Source: Actinomyces faecalis
Lineage (GTDB): Bacteria; Actinomycetota; Actinomycetes; Actinomycetales; Actinomycetaceae
Reading direction: 5' to 3'
Length of the DNA stretch: 64,000 nucleotides
Assembly: GCF_013184985.2 (NCBI RefSeq)
Contig: NZ_CP063418.1
Location: 1,116,001 to 1,180,000, forward strand
In this document: positions 18,143 through 27,180 of the stretch, one piece after another
Position numbering within the stretch: position 1 is the first letter of the stretch
Layout: every line of letters begins with the position of its first letter
The notes under the pieces: generated by a model
Databases searched by the model: none
What the model saw: only the letters and a program-made list of their open reading frames with translations
Told to the model about the DNA's origin: nothing
Made by a program: the position numbers and the translations under genes

Positions 18143-20023
18143 TCAGCGTCGGCGCAGGTTACCCAGGACCGAGCGGGTCAGCTCCCGGGTGACCTGGCGA
18201 CCGATGCTGCTCAGGGTCTTGTCGATCTCGCGCTGACGGCGCTCGGCCGCACGCTCCGCGGCCCGGCGCTCACGCTCCGCGGCCTTCTCCGCCTCCCGTT
18301 CCAGGCGCTCGGCCTCCTTGCGCCGGGCTGCCGCTGCTCGCTCGGCCTCCTTGCGGCGTGCGGCCTCGGCCTCCTCAGCCGCTCGCGCCTGCTGCGCGGC
18401 AGCGAGCCGGCGGGTCAGGGCCTCGCTGGCGGAGTCCGGGTTGACAGGCTCGGCGTAGCGGGGCAGCAGGGCGGAGTCGGCGAGCAGCTGACTGACGGTA
18501 GAGGCCTGCGCCGGGCCCATGACCGAGGCCGGGGCGTCGACGACCACGGGGGCTACCGGGGCCGGGCGGCCCTTCTCGTCGAGCACGCTGACCACGGCCT
18601 GGCCGGTGCCCAGGGTCTGGAGGACCGTGGGCAGGTCCAGCGGGGAGGTGGGGAAGGTAGCGACGACCTTCTTGAGGTTGGCGGCCTCTATCGGCGTGTG
18701 GGCGCGCACCGCGTGCTGGACGCGTGAGCCCAGCTGAGCCAGCACCTGTGCGGGCATGTCGGTAGCCGACTGGGTGATGAGGACGATCCCCACGCCCTTG
18801 GACCGGATGAGGCGCACGGTGTGGGTGACGGCCTCCAGGAAGGCGGGGGAGGCCTGGTCGAAGAGCAGGTGAGCCTCGTCAAGGAAGAAGACCAGGCGGG
18901 GACGCTCCAGGTCCCCGACCTCGGGCAGGCCCTCGAAGAGCTCACCCAGCAGCCAGATCAGGAAGGTGGAGAACAGGACTGCCTGGGACTGGACGTCCTC
19001 AAGCTCCAGGGCGCTGATGACGCCGCGCCCGTCCACGGTCGTGCGCATCAGCTCACGCACGTCCATGGCAGGCTCACCAAAGAAGCGGTCGGCGCCGTCC
19101 GCCTCCAGCGCGGTGACCTGACGCAGGATGACACCTGCGGTGGCAGAGGAGACCCCGCCGATGGTGCGCAGCGCCGCCTTGCCCTCGTCCGTGGTGGTCA
19201 GGTAGCTCACGACGTCGCGCAGGTCCCCCAGGTCCACCAGCACCAGCCCCTGCTCGTCGGCCCAGCGGAAGACCAGACGCAGGGCGGCCGTCTGGGTCTC
19301 GGACAGGTTCAGCACACGGGAGAGCATGACAGGGCCGAACTCCGTGACCGTGGTGCGGATCGGTACGCCCTGCCCCTGACCGCCGAGGCTGAAGAGCTCG
19401 ACGGGGAAGCCCCGGGGCGCCCACGGCTGGCCGGTGGCGGCCACACGGGCCGCCAGCCGGTCGGAGGTGGTGCCAGGCTCGGCCAGGCCCGTGAGGTCGC
19501 CCTTGACGTCGGAGAGGAAGACAGGGACACCAGCGGCTGACAGCCCTTCGGCCATGAGCTGGAGCGTGCGGGTCTTGCCGGTGCCGGTGGCCCCGGTGAC
19601 GAGGGCGTGACGGTTGAGCAGCCCCAGGGGGATACCTACGCGCACCCCGGGTACCGCCGCGGGCTCGGCGGGTGCAGAGGGCGTGCCGCCGTGCTCCGTC
19701 GGCGTGCTGAGGTAGGTCCCGATCGGTAGCACGGGGCCGGTGAAGGTGTAGCCGGATGCGACCTGAGCGGCGTAGGAACCGTCCTGGGGCGCGGCCTCTG
19801 GCGCCGTCGACAGCGCCGGAACGGGCGCTGCCTGAGGAGCAGCGAGCGCCGCCTCCAAGGCGGCCTGGGCGGCCGCGGCACGTGCCTGAGCAGCCTGCGC
19901 CGCTGCCTCGGCGGCCTCTGCGGCGGCCTGGGCGGCCGCGACCTTGAGACGGGCGACCTCGGAGGGATCACCAGGCTGGGCGGGGAAGGAGGCGTCAGTC
20001 ACAAGAGAATCGTACGTGCTCAC
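18143..20023 (-). CDS. HerA-like (DUF853) ATPase
   Basis: A 626-residue FtsK/HerA-superfamily ATPase. An Ala-rich N-terminal coiled coil (about residues 28-75) is followed by a Walker A in VTGATGTGKTRT (about 155) and a Walker B in FFLDEAHLLFDQ (about 385). The C-terminus is a long Arg/Glu/Ala-rich coiled coil (about 545-610). DUF853 proteins are predicted DNA- or protein-translocating ATPases without an established role. Start GTG 20023; GTG 20002 is an alternative. It is divergent from degV. Confidence 0.8.
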   Translation of the reverse strand: MSTYDSLVTDASFPAQPGDPSEVARLKVAAAQAAAEAAEAAAQAAQARAAAAQAALEAALAAPQAAPVPALSTAPEAAPQDGSYAAQVASGYTFTGPVLPIGTYLSTPTEHGGTPSAPAEPAAVPGVRVGIPLGLLNRHALVTGATGTGKTRTLQLMAEGLSAAGVPVFLSDVKGDLTGLAEPGTTSDRLAARVAATGQPWAPRGFPVELFSLGGQGQGVPIRTTVTEFGPVMLSRVLNLSETQTAALRLVFRWADEQGLVLVDLGDLRDVVSYLTTTDEGKAALRTIGGVSSATAGVILRQVTALEADGADRFFGEPAMDVRELMRTTVDGRGVISALELEDVQSQAVLFSTFLIWLLGELFEGLPEVGDLERPRLVFFLDEAHLLFDQASPAFLEAVTHTVRLIRSKGVGIVLITQSATDMPAQVLAQLGSRVQHAVRAHTPIEAANLKKVVATFPTSPLDLPTVLQTLGTGQAVVSVLDEKGRPAPVAPVVVDAPASVMGPAQASTVSQLLADSALLPRYAEPVNPDSASEALTRRLAAAQQARAAEEAEAARRKEAERAAAARRKEAERLEREAEKAAERERRAAERAAERRQREIDKTLSSIGRQVTRELTRSVLGNLRRR

Positions 20024-20058
20024 AGATCGTTACCGACGCCGGTACTACCCTGGAGAGC

Positions 20059-20895
20059 ATGAGCCTTGCCGTCGTCACCGACTCTGCGGCCTGCCTGCCG
20101 CCCGGGCTCGCGCGCCGTCACGGCATCGAGGTCGTTGCCCTGCACACCGTGCCCGGCACCAGCGGCGCACCGGCCACCACCTCTCGGCCGAGCGTGGAGG
20201 AGCTGGACCGGGCCTACCAGGACGCTCTCACACGCGCCGATGCGGTGCTTGCCCTGCACCTGACAGCGGCGTTGTCAGGCACGGTGGACAACGCGCGCGC
20301 CGCGGCCGCGCGGCTGGCACAGGACGGTGCCCAGGTCACCGTGCTGGACCTCGGGGTGAGCGCAGGAGCGCTGGGCCTGGCCGCGCTCGCGGCCAGCCAG
20401 GCCCAGGACCTGCGCCACGGTGCGGCCAGGGCACGTGAGTCCGCCTCACGCTCTCACCTGACCTTCCTCGTCGACGACCTCGCCTCACTGCGGCGTGGAG
20501 GCCGTCTCGACCGTACGACGGCGATGATGGGCGGGGCACTGGGCATCAGGCCTCTCCTGCGCGCCGACGAGCGGGGGATCAGCCTGGTCGAGGTGGTGCG
20601 TGGACGAGCCCGAGCCCGACGACGTCTGGTTGAGATCGCGGTGGAGCAGGCGGGTGGAGGTCGCACCCACGGCCCCAGGCCCCCGGCCACGCCCGTGCGT
20701 CTGGCCGTCCACTACGGGGACGACCCCGCTGACGGACGGGACCTGGAGAACGACCTCGCTGACGCGATGGCCGAGGCGGGTACGCAGGTTGAGGTGATCC
20801 TGCGCTCGCCGGCGGACGAGGCGATGAGGGTGCACCTGGGACCCGGGGCACTGGGCGTCGTCGTCGCCCCGGCCCTGGCCCAGCCACGGGGATGA
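20059..20895 (+). CDS. DegV family fatty-acid-binding protein
   Basis: A 278-residue DegV-fold protein that binds a fatty acid for the FakA/FakB-type kinase in other bacteria. The opening VTDSAACLPP is the family signature, and the second conserved block is HLTAALSGTVDNARAAA (about residue 70). The gene sits between leuS and comEA as in other actinobacteria. TACCCT seven bases before the ATG suggests leaderless initiation. The ligand is inferred from the family only. Confidence 0.85.
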   Translation: MSLAVVTDSAACLPPGLARRHGIEVVALHTVPGTSGAPATTSRPSVEELDRAYQDALTRADAVLALHLTAALSGTVDNARAAAARLAQDGAQVTVLDLGVSAGALGLAALAASQAQDLRHGAARARESASRSHLTFLVDDLASLRRGGRLDRTTAMMGGALGIRPLLRADERGISLVEVVRGRARARRRLVEIAVEQAGGGRTHGPRPPATPVRLAVHYGDDPADGRDLENDLADAMAEAGTQVEVILRSPADEAMRVHLGPGALGVVVAPALAQPRG

Positions 20896-21108
20896 GGGAC
20901 CTGTCCGGGCATCTCGTGTCCTACGGCGTGCCGGACTGCCAGGGGTCCTGGACGGCCGAGAGACCCAGACCTGCCGGGGGCGCCCGGCGCCGGGACGTCG
21001 AGGTGCTCGGGGCTGCCCGGGCTCCACAGGCAGGTCCCGTGACAGGGCCGGCAAGGCCTGTCCACAGGCACCCAGCGGCCGGGTCAGGGGGAGACCTACC
21101 GTCGCACC

Positions 21109-21945
21109 ATGAGTGGTCGACGCGCCCAAGGGCCCACACCCCGCGCCAGCCTGGAGGAGCTCGTACGCCTCGCCTGCCACACCGACCCCGCCCAGCCACC
21201 CTCGCGCCCACGACGGGCGGCGCTCGTGCCTCGAGCCGCGCTGGCTCTCGGAGTCTGTCTCATCGTGCTGGCTCTGGTCCTGGCCGCGCGCACCATGCTG
21301 ACGGCTCCTGCCAGCCGAACAGGCAGCAGCCAGGCTGAGAAAGGGCCAGGGCAGCAGATCCAGGCCTCGGTGCCGGCCTCGGCCACGGCGTCAGCTCCCG
21401 GCGGCCTCGACCTGGCGCCAGCTGATCCCGCCTCACCCGGTGCGGGCCCGAGACAGCTCGTGGTGCACGTGGCCGGCGCCGTGGCCGCGCCCGGCGTCGT
21501 GGTCCTGCAGCCGGGGGCGCGCGTAGCCGACGCGATCGACGCTGCCGGCGGGGCGACGGCGGACGCGGACACCGACCAGCTCAACCTCGCCCGGCCCCTC
21601 AGCGACGGCGAGCAGGTACGCGTGCCACGGGCGGGCGAGGACGTCTCGACCTGGGCGCAGCAGCCTGCAGGCGCCGGAGCCGGACGGGCCGGGACGACGG
21701 CGGGTGGACAGACAGGAGAGCAGCAGGCAGGCTCGCCGGACCACCAGGCTGACGGCCTCATCAACCTCAACACCGCCGAGGCCGCAGCCCTGGAGGACCT
21801 GCCCGGCATCGGACCGGCGCTGGCCGAGCGCATCGTCAGCCACCGCGAGGCCCACGGGCCCTTCACCGCCGTCGAGGACCTCCTGAACGTCCCCGGTATC
21901 GGCCGGGCCAAGCTGGAGGCACTGCGTGAGAGAGCCACCATATGA
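21109..21945 (+). CDS. comEA: ComEA-like DNA-binding competence protein
   Basis: A 278-residue membrane-anchored DNA receptor for the uptake apparatus. A single hydrophobic helix lies at about residues 45-63, an SLBB domain (VVHVAGAVAAPGVVVL) at about 120-170, and a C-terminal double helix-hairpin-helix (INLNTAEAAALEDLPGIGP ... LLNVPGIG) at about 215-275. A Gln/Gly/Ala-rich linker connects them. It is followed 13 bases later by comEC. Confidence 0.88.
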   Translation: MSGRRAQGPTPRASLEELVRLACHTDPAQPPSRPRRAALVPRAALALGVCLIVLALVLAARTMLTAPASRTGSSQAEKGPGQQIQASVPASATASAPGGLDLAPADPASPGAGPRQLVVHVAGAVAAPGVVVLQPGARVADAIDAAGGATADADTDQLNLARPLSDGEQVRVPRAGEDVSTWAQQPAGAGAGRAGTTAGGQTGEQQAGSPDHQADGLINLNTAEAAALEDLPGIGPALAERIVSHREAHGPFTAVEDLLNVPGIGRAKLEALRERATI

Positions 21946-21958
21946 GGAGGGCCTCGGC

Positions 21959-23593
21959 ATGAGCGGCGGGCGGAAGGCACCGGACCGAGGACAGGGTGGC
22001 GGCAGCCACCACGAGCCCGGCCACGGCACGGCAGTGGTCGCTCCCGAGCCCCTTGACCTGCGCCTGGTCCCGGCCACGGCAGCCGCATGGGCGACGGCGT
22101 GGTGGGCGGTGGCACAGGACAACCGCGCCGGGGCCCTCATCGCCGCGGCACTCGTGACGGGCGGGGCCGGCACCCTCTCACTGATGCGGGCGCGGCGCTA
22201 CCGACCCGCCCGGCACCGTGAGGACCCGCGGCCGGGGGCGGGGCGGGACACCGCCAGAGTGCGCGGGCCGGTGGCGGCAAGTGTGGCGCTCAGCGCCCTG
22301 GCGGCCTGCGCCGTGCTCGTGGTCAGCGCCGCTGGCCTGCACACCCGGGCAGCAGACCCCCTGACCCAGGCGGCGAAGGCCGGCAGAGAGGTCAGTATCG
22401 AGGCCGTGGTAGCGACGGCGCCGCGAGCCACGGCCTCTCAGCGCGCCACGAGCGTGCTCGTCGAGCTCACGGTCCTGAGCGTGGACGGCCGCGCCTCACG
22501 GCAACGGGCGATGGTCTTTGGTGGTGAGGGGTGGATGCACACGCACCTGGGGGAGCGGGTGCAGGTTCGTACCAGGTTGCAGGCGGCGGAGCCTGGAAGC
22601 AGGGAGACGGCCGTTATCGGGGCGCAGGCGCAGCCGCGAGTGGTGGGGCCCGCCTCAGGAGCGCTCGCGGTCGTCGGGCACCTGCGTGAGGGACTTGCTG
22701 AGGCCGCGGGACGCGAGCCTGCGCAGTACGGGCGCTGGCCACCGGGAAGCCGTGCGCTGGTGCCGGGGGTCGCGCTGGGTGACGACTCGGCGCTGCCGGG
22801 GCAGGTCCGTGAGCAGATGCGAGCGGTCTCGCTCACCCACTTAACCGCGGTATCCGGGCAGCACGTGGCGATCCTGACCGGGCTGGTACTCAGCGCACTG
22901 GGGATCCTGCCGCGCCGGTGGCGCGCCCTGACCGGTGCGGCTGCCCTGGCTGGGCTGGTCGTGCTGGTACGCCCGAGCGGCTCAGTGCTGCGAGCGGCTG
23001 CCATGGGCGGCGTCATGCTCGTTGGTGTGGCGCTGGGCAGGCGCAGCGCCACGCTGCCGGCGCTGTGCGGGGCGCTGGTGGTGCTCCTGCTGGTGGACCC
23101 GTGGCAGTCGCGTGACTACGGCTTTGCGCTCTCTGCCGCGGCGACGGGCGGCATCGTCCTGGGGGCGGCACCGGTGCAGGCGGGTCTGGGCAGGTGGGTG
23201 CCGAGGTGGCTGGCGACGGTGCTGGCCGTGCCTCTCGTGGCGCAGGCGGCGTGCGCGCCGCTGCTCGTCATGCTTCAGCCGAGTGTGGGGTTGTGGGCGG
23301 TGCCCGCCAACGTCCTGGCGGCACCGGCGGTGCCGGTGGCCACGTTGTGTGGCTTGGCGGCGGCGCTGGTGGCGCCGCTGTGGCCTGAGCTTGCGGCGGT
23401 GATCGCCTGGCCCGCCCTGGTGGGCTGTGCCTGGCTCGCGCTGGTGGCTCGCGTCTTCGCCTCGTTGCCAGGGGCGGTGGTGTCCTGGCCGGAAGGGATC
23501 TGGGGAGCCCTGGCTCTTGCGGTGACTGAGACGACGGCGGTGGTGGTTGGCTGGCGACGTGCGAGGGCTGAGCGGCGGAGGCGAGGTGGATGA
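21959..23593 (+). CDS. comEC: ComEC/Rec2-type DNA uptake channel
   Basis: A 544-residue polytopic membrane protein. The diagnostic competence-domain segment is LTHLTAVSGQHVAILTG (about residue 295), followed by some seven hydrophobic helices. GAGGAGG at 21944-21950 places the start at ATG 21959, not at the upstream GTG 21926. The protein ends after the membrane domain: the C-terminal metallo-beta-lactamase domain found in many ComEC proteins is absent. It should transport single-stranded DNA together with ComEA; whether this strain is competent is unknown. Confidence 0.87.
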   Translation: MSGGRKAPDRGQGGGSHHEPGHGTAVVAPEPLDLRLVPATAAAWATAWWAVAQDNRAGALIAAALVTGGAGTLSLMRARRYRPARHREDPRPGAGRDTARVRGPVAASVALSALAACAVLVVSAAGLHTRAADPLTQAAKAGREVSIEAVVATAPRATASQRATSVLVELTVLSVDGRASRQRAMVFGGEGWMHTHLGERVQVRTRLQAAEPGSRETAVIGAQAQPRVVGPASGALAVVGHLREGLAEAAGREPAQYGRWPPGSRALVPGVALGDDSALPGQVREQMRAVSLTHLTAVSGQHVAILTGLVLSALGILPRRWRALTGAAALAGLVVLVRPSGSVLRAAAMGGVMLVGVALGRRSATLPALCGALVVLLLVDPWQSRDYGFALSAAATGGIVLGAAPVQAGLGRWVPRWLATVLAVPLVAQAACAPLLVMLQPSVGLWAVPANVLAAPAVPVATLCGLAAALVAPLWPELAAVIAWPALVGCAWLALVARVFASLPGAVVSWPEGIWGALALAVTETTAVVVGWRRARAERRRRGG

Positions 23594-24051
23594 CGCGACG
23601 CAGGCCTGTCACGCGCGAGGACAGGCAAGGGGAGGCTCGGGGTCCTCGGTGGATGGGCTCCACTGAGGACCCCGGGCTCATGAGATGGCGGCCGTCCCGT
23701 GAGGAGCGGCTGCGCTTCCAGCTCAGCAGGAGGGCTCCTGTATCTGCCTGAGGTGGTGTGCCACGGCTGTTCACGTCCTTGACGTGTGGTGTGAGGCCCG
23801 GTGGGTGCCGGGCTGGTAGGTGACGCGGCGCCGTCGCCCGCGTCCTGCGTCCTCGCGCGGCCGGGTGAGCCGACGCGTTGGGGAGTGCGGGGAACAAGGA
23901 AGGAGTCAGGCGAGCCCGGAATCTTGTGCACAGTCTGTGTGTCGCCTCAGGCTCAGTTGACCGCCTTGCAGACGTGGCGATATCCCCAGGACCATCCCCA
24001 GGACCGCACCTGGTACGGATTCGTGTCCCAGGTCCGTGGCAGGCTTGGCCC
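23594..24051. other. Intergenic region comEC-holA with terminator
   Basis: A 16-bp stem with one G-T pair (23638-23653 with 23659-23674, loop TGGGC) follows comEC and is a clear terminator. The remaining bases show no credible gene or RNA. The sequence just before holA repeats CCCCAGGACC twice. CAGGCT at 24040-24045, six bases before the holA ATG, may be its -10 box. Confidence 0.6.
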
Positions 24052-25080
24052 ATGGCAGCTTCACGGTCCCCACGCGGGCGCAAGGCACCGGCCGGCCCGG
24101 CCTGGAACGAGGTCGGCCTGGCACCGATCATCCTCATCCGCGCCGGTGAGGAGGTCCTGGCAGACCGCGCCGTGGCCCGCGTGCTCTCCCTGGCCCGCCA
24201 GAAGGACCCGACGACGGAGGTCGTGCGCCTGGAGGCCGCCACCTACGAGTCCCACCAGCTTGACGCCCTCGTCTCCCCCTCCCTCTTTGGCGAGCCCAGG
24301 CTCGTCCACGTCCCCTCCCTGGAGCAGATGAGTGACGCCCTGCTCACCGACCTGCTCGCCTACGCCTCCCACGCCGACCCCGACGTCGTCGTCCTCCTGC
24401 GTCACAACGGTGGGCAGCGCGGCAAGAAGCTGCTGGACACCCTGGCCTCCTCGCCCTACCCGGTGGTCACCATCGAGGCCGTCAAGTCCCCCAGGGACAA
24501 GGCGGCCCTCGTGACTGCGGACGTGCGCGCGGCCGGGCGCCGTATCGAGACCGAGGCCGTGGGAGCGCTTGTCGACGCGCTGGGCAGCGACCTGCGCGAG
24601 CTGCTCTCCGCCGTCGACCAGCTCGTGGCGGACGTTGAGGGCACCATCACGGTGGAAGCCGTCAACACCTACTACGCCGGGCGCTTCGAGGCCACCGGCT
24701 TCACCGTTGCCGACGCCGCAGCCGCTGGCAACGTGGCCAAGGCCGTCACCGCTCTGCGTCACGCCATCGCCACCGGCACCGAGCCCGTCCCGCTCGTGGC
24801 GGCCCTGGCAATGAAGATCCGCCAGCTGGCGCGCGTTGCCGCCTCCGGGGGACGGCAGATGAGCCCCAGGGACCTGGGGATGGCTCCCTGGCAGGTGGAC
24901 CGCGCCCGCCGCGAGCTCGCCGGCTGGTCCGACGACGCCCTGGCCTACGCCATCCAGGCCGTGGCCCGCGCCGACGCCGAGGTCAAGGGAGCCTCACGCG
25001 ACCCGGTCCACGCCGTCGAGCGGGCCGTCCTGGCCATCTGCAACGCTCGCCGCGGACGCATCCCGCGCCCGCGCCACTAA
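24052..25080 (+). CDS. holA: DNA polymerase III delta subunit
   Basis: A 342-residue clamp-loader delta subunit, which opens the beta clamp during replication. The N-terminal AAA+-like domain (IILIRAGEEVLADRAVARVL), the SLFGEPRLVHV beta-contact region (about residue 75) and the C-terminal collar domain ending near ERAVLAICN are all present. The position after comEC is the conserved actinobacterial order. No Shine-Dalgarno is seen; a -10-like box lies six bases upstream. Confidence 0.9.
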   Translation: MAASRSPRGRKAPAGPAWNEVGLAPIILIRAGEEVLADRAVARVLSLARQKDPTTEVVRLEAATYESHQLDALVSPSLFGEPRLVHVPSLEQMSDALLTDLLAYASHADPDVVVLLRHNGGQRGKKLLDTLASSPYPVVTIEAVKSPRDKAALVTADVRAAGRRIETEAVGALVDALGSDLRELLSAVDQLVADVEGTITVEAVNTYYAGRFEATGFTVADAAAAGNVAKAVTALRHAIATGTEPVPLVAALAMKIRQLARVAASGGRQMSPRDLGMAPWQVDRARRELAGWSDDALAYAIQAVARADAEVKGASRDPVHAVERAVLAICNARRGRIPRPRH

Positions 25081-25102
25081 GAACCTGCGGTCCAGGCCGG
25101 AC

Positions 25103-25205
25103 GGGAGGGTATGAGCGTCGTGTGAGCGACGGCGTCGACGGCCAGCCTGCGCCGCCACGGCGCTTCCCGCCCGGTCATGAGGCCCAGCCGGGCCCATACC
25201 CTCCC
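25103..25205. repeat. 11-bp inverted repeat between holA and DUF1846
   Basis: GGGAGGGTATG (25103-25113) is exactly complementary to 25195-25205, with about 80 bases between that contain smaller GC-rich hairpins. It lies between convergent genes and probably contributes to bidirectional termination. Confidence 0.4.
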
Positions 25206-25213
25206 GGGCAGCC

Positions 25214-26701
25214 TCAGCGCTTGCGGTACAGGGACTTGGTCGCGAAGACCGGCTCGTTGGTCACCTGGATCCCCAGCTGGCGGAAGATGCCCTCATCCAC
25301 CGAGCCCAGGATCGTCGAGGTGTGCACGTCGCAGCCACGCAGCGAGTCCAGCTGAGCCAGGGCCCTGGCAGCGTTGTCATCCCCGTTGGCGCTCACGGCC
25401 AGGGCGATGAGCACCTCGTCAGTGTGCAGACGCGGGTTGCGTGAGCCCAGGTGCCGGGTCTTGAGCGCCTGGATAGGCGCAATCGACTCCTTGGCCAGCA
25501 GATCCACCTCCGTGTCGATCCCTGCCAGACGCTTGAGCGCGTTGAGCAGCATCGCCGAGCAGCAGCCCAGCAGCTCACTGGTCTTGCCCAGCTCGATCGT
25601 GCCGTTCGGCAGCTCAATAGCCGCAGCCGGCGCCTTGGAGGACCTGGCGAGCCTGAGCGTGGGCGGGACCACCGGCCGGTCCTCGCGGTCGATGCCGAGC
25701 TTGGACATGAGCAGAGCGATGCGCTCGGACTGGACCGGGTCGGCCATCTCCCGCTTCTCGGCCACCAGCGCCTTGTAGTAGCGACGGATGACCTCCTGCT
25801 CGGAGGCCTCACGGCAGGCCTCGTCGTCACTGATGCAGTGGCCGGCCATGTTGACGCCCATGTCCGTGGGGGACTGGTAGGGAGAGGACCCCAGGATCTC
25901 CTCGAACAGCCGGGACAGGACCGGGAAGATCTCGACGTCGCGGTTGTAATTGACCGTCTGGACCCCGTGGGCGGCCAGGTGGAAGGGATCGATCATGTTG
26001 ACGTCGTCCAGGTCCGCGGTAGCGGCCTCGTAGGCGATGTTGACCGGGTGGTCCAGCGCCAGGTTCCAGATCGGGAAGGTCTCGAACTTGGCGTAGCCCG
26101 AGGCCTGCCCGCGAGCGTGGTCGTGGTACATCTGGGACAGGCAGGTGGCCATCTTGCCTGAGCCAGGACCAGGCGCGGTGACGACGACGAGGTCGCGCTC
26201 GGTCTCGATGTACTCGTTGCGTCCGTAGCCGTGCTCGGAGACGATCCTGGCGACGTCGTTGGGGTAGCCAGGAATCGGGAAGTGGCGGTAGACCTTGATG
26301 CCCAGGCGCTCGAGCTTGCGCTTGAAGGACTTGGCCTGACGGTTGTCGTCCGTCCACTGGGTGACGACGACGCTGCCCACGTACAGCCCGTAACCGCGGA
26401 AGGCGTCGATGTGGCGCAGGACCTCCTCCTCGTACCCCGTGCCCAGGTCCGCACGGACCTTGCGGCGGGCCAGGTCCTTGGCGGAGACCGCCACGATGAT
26501 CTCGACCTCGTCCGCCAGCTCGGCGAGCATGACGATCTTGTTGTCCGGGGTGAAGCCGGGCAGGACGCGCGAGGCGTGCATGTCGTCGATGAGCTTGCCG
26601 CCGAACTCCAGGTAGAGCTTGCCGCCGAACTGTGTGCGACGCTCAGCGATGTGCTCTGACTGCATCCGCAGGTACTTCTCGCGGTCAAATCCGATTCGCA
26701 T
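25214..26701 (-). CDS. DUF1846 family protein
   Basis: A 495-residue protein matching the DUF1846/UPF0371 family along its length, including the N-terminal [15 protein letters not shown], the ATP-binding-like [19 protein letters not shown] (about residue 180) and [11 protein letters not shown]. Members have a P-loop-like kinase-type fold, but the biochemical role is not established. AGGAG lies six bases upstream of the ATG. It is divergent from a degraded YbjN-like ORF. Confidence 0.88.
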   Translation of the reverse strand: MRIGFDREKYLRMQSEHIAERRTQFGGKLYLEFGGKLIDDMHASRVLPGFTPDNKIVMLAELADEVEIIVAVSAKDLARRKVRADLGTGYEEEVLRHIDAFRGYGLYVGSVVVTQWTDDNRQAKSFKRKLERLGIKVYRHFPIPGYPNDVARIVSEHGYGRNEYIETERDLVVVTAPGPGSGKMATCLSQMYHDHARGQASGYAKFETFPIWNLALDHPVNIAYEAATADLDDVNMIDPFHLAAHGVQTVNYNRDVEIFPVLSRLFEEILGSSPYQSPTDMGVNMAGHCISDDEACREASEQEVIRRYYKALVAEKREMADPVQSERIALLMSKLGIDREDRPVVPPTLRLARSSKAPAAAIELPNGTIELGKTSELLGCCSAMLLNALKRLAGIDTEVDLLAKESIAPIQALKTRHLGSRNPRLHTDEVLIALAVSANGDDNAARALAQLDSLRGCDVHTSTILGSVDEGIFRQLGIQVTNEPVFATKSLYRKR

Positions 26702-26876
26702 CGGTGTCTCCTGACGTCGGGGCTAGCGGGAGGCGGGCATCAGGCACCGGCCCGGTGGATTCTACTGCGTCACGCTCGCTCACCGCAGACCGCGCGCACT
26801 CACCACTGGCACGGATGACAAGAAGGACGCCTCCACCCCTTCATATGACACGCTCGCACCGCTCAGCCTCGACCGT

Positions 26877-27125
26877 GTGGCCAAGGTCCTGGAGGATGAC
26901 GGGCTCAAGGACGGCTATGACGACGATGCTGACCAGACGGTGGTCATGGCTGAGCACAACGTAGACCTCGAGCGTGGTGCCGCTGACGAGCAGGTCGCCT
27001 TGGCGGTGTACTGCGCCATGGCAACGGCTCTGAGGTTCTTCGAGTACCTGACCACCGAGATCTTCCCCGAGGAGTGGAAGGTCTTTGAGGCCGAGCAGGC
27101 CGAGGGCGAGGCGCTGGGCGAGTGA
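26877..27125 (+). pseudogene. YbjN-like protein, internally deleted
   Basis: The frame reads RVAKVLEDDGLKDGYDDD, like the start of YbjN/sensory-transduction-type actinobacterial proteins. It then jumps to EHNVDLERGAADEQVALAVYCAMATALRFFE, like their C-terminal half; the central beta-sheet core is missing. Conserved residues (LSLD) precede the first possible start (GTG 26877), the frame is open back to 26727 without any ATG, and no ribosome site is visible. It is probably a collapsed gene; a short functional protein is less likely. Confidence 0.4.
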
Positions 27126-27180
27126 ACCCGCGGGTGGCGCCCCTTTTCCTCAGGAGCCTCCAGGCGCAGGTGTCTGTGCC

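Noticed and set aside
21926..21958. Earlier GTG start for comEC overlapping comEA
   Set aside because: GAGGAGG at 21944-21950 is correctly spaced for ATG 21959.
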